The notes beneath the pieces were generated by a model. The model ran no database searches. It was not told where the DNA came from and was given only the letters and a program-made list of their open reading frames with translations. DNA of 33,317 nucleotides, taken from assembly GCA_902200405.1 (NCBI GenBank), contig CABIKN020000056.1, positions 1 to 33,317 of the forward strand. Direction: 5' to 3'. Made by a program: the position numbers and the translations under genes. Origin of the DNA: Candidatus Roizmanbacteria bacterium (lineage in GTDB: Bacteria; Patescibacteriota; Microgenomatia; UBA1406; GWC2-37-13). Positions 31,311 through 33,317 of the stretch are shown one piece after another. The stretch's first letter is position 1, and every line of letters starts with the position of its first letter.

Positions 31311-32900
31311 TTATTTTAAAAAGTCGGGGTGGCGAAATGGTATACGCGCAAGCTTGAGGGGCTTGTGGTCGCAAGACTGTGGAGGTTCAAGTCCTCTCCC
31401 CGACACCTTAGTCCCGACTTGTCGGGCGGCGCGGAGCGCCGCCCACTGTTCCGGAAGGTCACAATCGACTATTCTGTCTTTTAGAGTGAGGTTCGAGCCG
31501 GTCTTTTTTAGGAACTCTCTTTTTTGAAAAAGATTTATGTTGTCCGATGCGATTTTATCTGCTTCTACCGCCGTATCAAAGAATTCTCTCATAGGTTCGA
31601 GCCACTTATTTGGTGATTGTTCAAGAGTCTCTATTCTCTGCTCAATAGTCTTCTTCTCACTCATAAACTTTTCCTTTCTGTTAAGGTAATCCTCTCGGCT
31701 AACAACATTATCTAAGTAAGAATCTAAAAGTTTGTTGAGTTTGTCATTGATATTGAGCAGATCTTTCTTGAACTCTTGAACAATCACCAACACTTCTGAC
31801 CGCTGTTGGCATTTATCATCTTCAAGTCTTTTTATTAGCCAACTGTGGTCAGAAGTGGACAAAGAAACTTTTTGAATATGTTGGTTAAGTTGGGTGGTTA
31901 AAATCTCTTGACTGATAAAGGGTTGCGAACAGGGAATAAACCTACTTTTACGGGTACAGTGGTAATAGATAAAGTCTTTCTCATGGTTAACCGTTTCATA
32001 ACGCCTAAAGTGATGTTCGGCGGTAACCATCATTTGACACTCTCCACAACGGATCAAACCCGTAAAAGGGAATTCAAGAGATTTTATGGGAAAAGTATGG
32101 CTTTTAGCCTTCTTAACCAACTGCACTTCATCAAAAAGTTTCTTTGTAATAAGTGGCTCATGGATTCCTTGATATATTTCCTTTTTGAAGCGAAAATGTC
32201 CATAGTAAAAGGGGTTTGAGAGATAAAACTTTATCTTATCTTTTTTGAAAAATTTACCTTTGCTAGTCATGATACCTTTTTCCCCAAGAAATATACTTAA
32301 TTTTTCAAAAGTATATTGACCGGTTGAATAAAGTTCGAATATTTCCTTTATGGCAGGCGATACTTTAGGGTCAACTACTATCTTTTTATTCAACCGGTCA
32401 TTGAGATAACCTAGGGGAGCTTTACCGGGGCATTCACCTTTACGTACCTTCTGCCTCAAACCCCTTTTAGTATTTTCGCTCAAGGAATCCACATAGTATT
32501 TGCTTTGACCAAAAGCAATTGATAACATGAAAAGTCCCTGCGGGGTATTCTGAAACCAGAAAGTCGGGAACTTAAGATCAGTTAAGATGTCACGATCAAG
32601 AAGATATACAACTTTGCCAGCATCAACTGCGTTACGAGCTAATCTATCCGGGTGCCATGCCAAGATACCTTGAGCTTCGCCCGCCTCAATTTTGCCCAAC
32701 ATTTGGTTAAATATATCTCTCCCTGGAACTTTAGCAGTTTTACTCTCAATAAATGTTTCAGCTATATTTAACCCCTCTTTTTGGGCAAATTCACGAAGCT
32801 CATCAATCTGGGCAGGGATAGATAGCAGTTGATGCACTTGATCGTCAGTCGACTTTCTGGCATAAAGAAAATATTTTGAAGCTGGAGCAGGGCTTTTCAT
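31311..32900 (-). CDS. Large serine recombinase whose C-terminus is antisense to tRNA-Leu
   Basis: 529 residues. Resolvase domain YARKSTDDQVHQLLSIPAQ with catalytic Ser17, and GEAQGILAWHPDRLARN. Recombinase domain PLGYLNDR, SNPFYYGHFRFKKE. Zinc ribbon GLIRCGECQMMV ... YYHCTRKS ... C. Coiled coil about 380-440. Residues 499-526 are read from the antisense strand of tRNA-Leu (GLEPPQSCDHKPLKLARIP), ending 12 bases beyond it. Just before this, a GC-rich pair of palindromes (GGCGGCGCTCCGCGCCGCC and CCCGACAAGTCGGG) codes for ALRAARQVGT. ATG 32900 directly follows a leader of interlocking repeats. Clearly related to the recombinase at 3220-4836, though far from identical. Confidence 0.92.
   Translation of the reverse strand: MKSPAPASKYFLYARKSTDDQVHQLLSIPAQIDELREFAQKEGLNIAETFIESKTAKVPGRDIFNQMLGKIEAGEAQGILAWHPDRLARNAVDAGKVVYLLDRDILTDLKFPTFWFQNTPQGLFMLSIAFGQSKYYVDSLSENTKRGLRQKVRKGECPGKAPLGYLNDRLNKKIVVDPKVSPAIKEIFELYSTGQYTFEKLSIFLGEKGIMTSKGKFFKKDKIKFYLSNPFYYGHFRFKKEIYQGIHEPLITKKLFDEVQLVKKAKSHTFPIKSLEFPFTGLIRCGECQMMVTAEHHFRRYETVNHEKDFIYYHCTRKSRFIPCSQPFISQEILTTQLNQHIQKVSLSTSDHSWLIKRLEDDKCQQRSEVLVIVQEFKKDLLNINDKLNKLLDSYLDNVVSREDYLNRKEKFMSEKKTIEQRIETLEQSPNKWLEPMREFFDTAVEADKIASDNINLFQKREFLKKTGSNLTLKDRIVDCDLPEQWAALRAARQVGTKVSGRGLEPPQSCDHKPLKLARIPFRHPDFLK
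31323..31405 (+). tRNA. tRNA-Leu (GAG)
   Basis: Class II tRNA. Acceptor GTCGGGG (31323-31329) with CCCCGAC (31398-31404), discriminator A31405. Anticodon stem CAAGC/GCTTG with loop TTGAGGG, anticodon GAG at 31356-31358. Long variable arm TGGTCGCAAGACTGT. T arm GGAGGTTCAAGTCCTC. CCA is not encoded (CCT follows). It overlaps the antisense 3' end of the second recombinase gene. Confidence 0.95.
31403..31411. other. Candidate attachment-site core at the tRNA-Leu 3' end
   Basis: ACACCTTAG spans the last tRNA bases; compare ACACATTAG at 3357-3365 and GCACCTTAG (reverse complement of 33271-33279). Present at all three recombinase 3' ends in the window. Confidence 0.4.
31404..31474. repeat. Inverted repeat, tRNA-Leu side
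   Basis: About 70 bases inside the recombinase 3' end match the reverse complement of 33208-33278 with one mismatch (GGAACAG versus GGATCAG). It contains two GC-rich palindromes and the candidate crossover sequence. Confidence 0.85.
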
Positions 32901-33047
32901 GTTATCAAATTAAAAAAATGTCTAATTGCAAAATAATAATACGCTTCTAGAAATATTTTTCAATATCAATAGCAATTCCGCTACCACAATAGTACGGACT
33001 AAGTATTGACTTGATAACGGGGAGCTCGTTATTAGACATTTTTTTAA
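32901..33047 (-). promoter_or_regulatory. Interlocking inverted repeats in the second recombinase leader
   Basis: GTTATCAA (32901-32908) pairs with TTGATAAC (33011-33018), extendable by two pairs in the minus-strand RNA with a G-U. TTAAAAAAATGTCTAAT (32910-32926) pairs perfectly over 17 bases with 33031-33047. The order in recombinase-sense RNA is D, C, D', C', ATG, the same A-B-A'-B' plan as at 4842-4922 but with unrelated sequence. The last arm touches the start codon. Confidence 0.6.
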
Positions 33048-33104
33048 ATAAAATTACCTTTTTTTATTGCTTTTGGTCAAACCCACCGCTTGGCGGGGAA
33101 AAAG
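33048..33104. other. Spacer between recombinase leader and remnant
   Basis: 57 AT-rich bases with no gene seen. CCCACCGCTTGGCGGG (about 33082-33097) is a small GC-rich hairpin resembling other short palindromes in this window. Confidence 0.4.
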
Positions 33105-33278
33105 AGATAAAATCGCATCCTCCCGCCCTAAGCGGGAGAATGTTTTAGTCAAAAAAGGAGGGGGACAATATAAATCTTTTTGAAAAAAACTAAAAAAGAG
33201 GATGAGAGAATAGTCGATTGTGACCTTCCGGATCAGTGGGCGGCGCTCCGCGCCGCCCGACAAGTCGGGACTAAGGTG
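33105..33278 (+). pseudogene. Decayed inverted copy of a recombinase 3' end
   Basis: Aligns to the sense strand of the recombinase 3' part (complement of about 31404-31556). AGATAAAATCGCATC matches, then a ~40-base insert with hairpin CTCCCGC ... GCGGGAG, then GGACAATATAAATCTTTTT, small deletions with in-frame stops, and finally ~70 bases nearly identical, coding RIVDCDLPDQWAALRAARQVG. After 33278 the sequence no longer matches and there is no tRNA. It is a remnant of a second, oppositely oriented element copy. Confidence 0.75.
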
Positions 33279-33317
33279 CGTTTATATAATTTGGTTCGAA
33301 CTTATTTTATCAAAAAT
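33279..33317. other. Window edge, no feature seen
   Basis: 39 AT-rich bases after the remnant. They extend the remnant reading frame (RLYNLVRTYFIKN) to the window edge but show no tRNA or recognised coding sequence. Confidence 0.4.

Noticed and set aside
33054-33263. Open frame on the minus strand coding about 69 residues
   Set aside because: It lies over the recombinase remnant in the wrong strand and has no recognisable motif; the plus-strand match to the recombinase end explains the sequence.
33279-33317. GGTTCGAAC considered as the T arm of a third tRNA next to the remnant
   Set aside because: The flanking bases do not form a T stem or acceptor stem on either strand; GTTCGAAC is simply a palindrome here.

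Overview
This is a strongly AT-rich, gene-dense bacterial window. It looks like a chromosomal stretch of a Candidate Phyla Radiation (Patescibacteria) organism, most likely of the Microgenomates group. The reasons are a DUF5659-type small gene, secreted proteins with a QVLG motif after the signal peptide, a UvrC without the usual C-terminal helix-hairpin-helix part, the lack of long biosynthetic operons, and many start codons only 6-11 nt downstream of a TATAAT-like box with no Shine-Dalgarno sequence. TGA is used as a stop (hflX, secG), so the code is the standard bacterial one. The phylum assignment is inference.

Layout. 1-807: left end of an IS3-family insertion sequence that truncates a glycosyltransferase-like gene. 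805-3202: that truncated gene, murI and hflX, in one leftward operon. 3220-10840: accessory block. It begins at tRNA-Tyr with a large serine recombinase whose C-terminus is encoded by the antisense strand of the tRNA. It continues with small hypothetical genes (one DUF5659-like), an XRE repressor, a membrane/coiled-coil protein, a protein-kinase fusion, and a PD-(D/E)XK nuclease-like gene convergent with the kinase. 10977-15555: rhodanese, a secreted coiled-coil protein, glutaredoxin, PadR regulator, and an ECF sigma factor with a membrane partner and two secreted proteins. 15628-18975: acyltransferase, GT39-like glycosyltransferase and L-lactate dehydrogenase. 19143-29173: rsmI, dedA and the nucleotide excision repair genes uvrB, uvrA and uvrC, with a transglutaminase-like protein between uvrA and uvrC. 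29186-31160: holin-like membrane protein, secG and a family 5 solute-binding protein. 31311-33317: tRNA-Leu with a second serine recombinase, again running into the antisense tRNA, followed by a decayed inverted copy of its 3' end.

The most interesting material is in the mobile parts. (1) The 685-residue kinase carries a C-terminal region with a CxCxxC...H signature like the zinc site of tRNA-guanine transglycosylases. It faces a PD-(D/E)XK nuclease with overlapping 3' ends: a candidate defence or nucleic-acid-modification pair. (2) Both recombinase genes end inside antisense tRNA genes and share ACAC(A/C)TTAG at the tRNA boundary. (3) Both have two interlocking inverted repeats (order A-B-A'-B') ending at the recombinase start codon. 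In the first, every mismatch becomes a G-U pair in the recombinase-sense RNA, which suggests a conformational RNA switch.

Small repeats are scattered through the core genes: a 110-bp inverted repeat around dedA-uvrB, GC-rich palindromes inside uvrA and uvrC, and TGTCAT-ended palindromic units.
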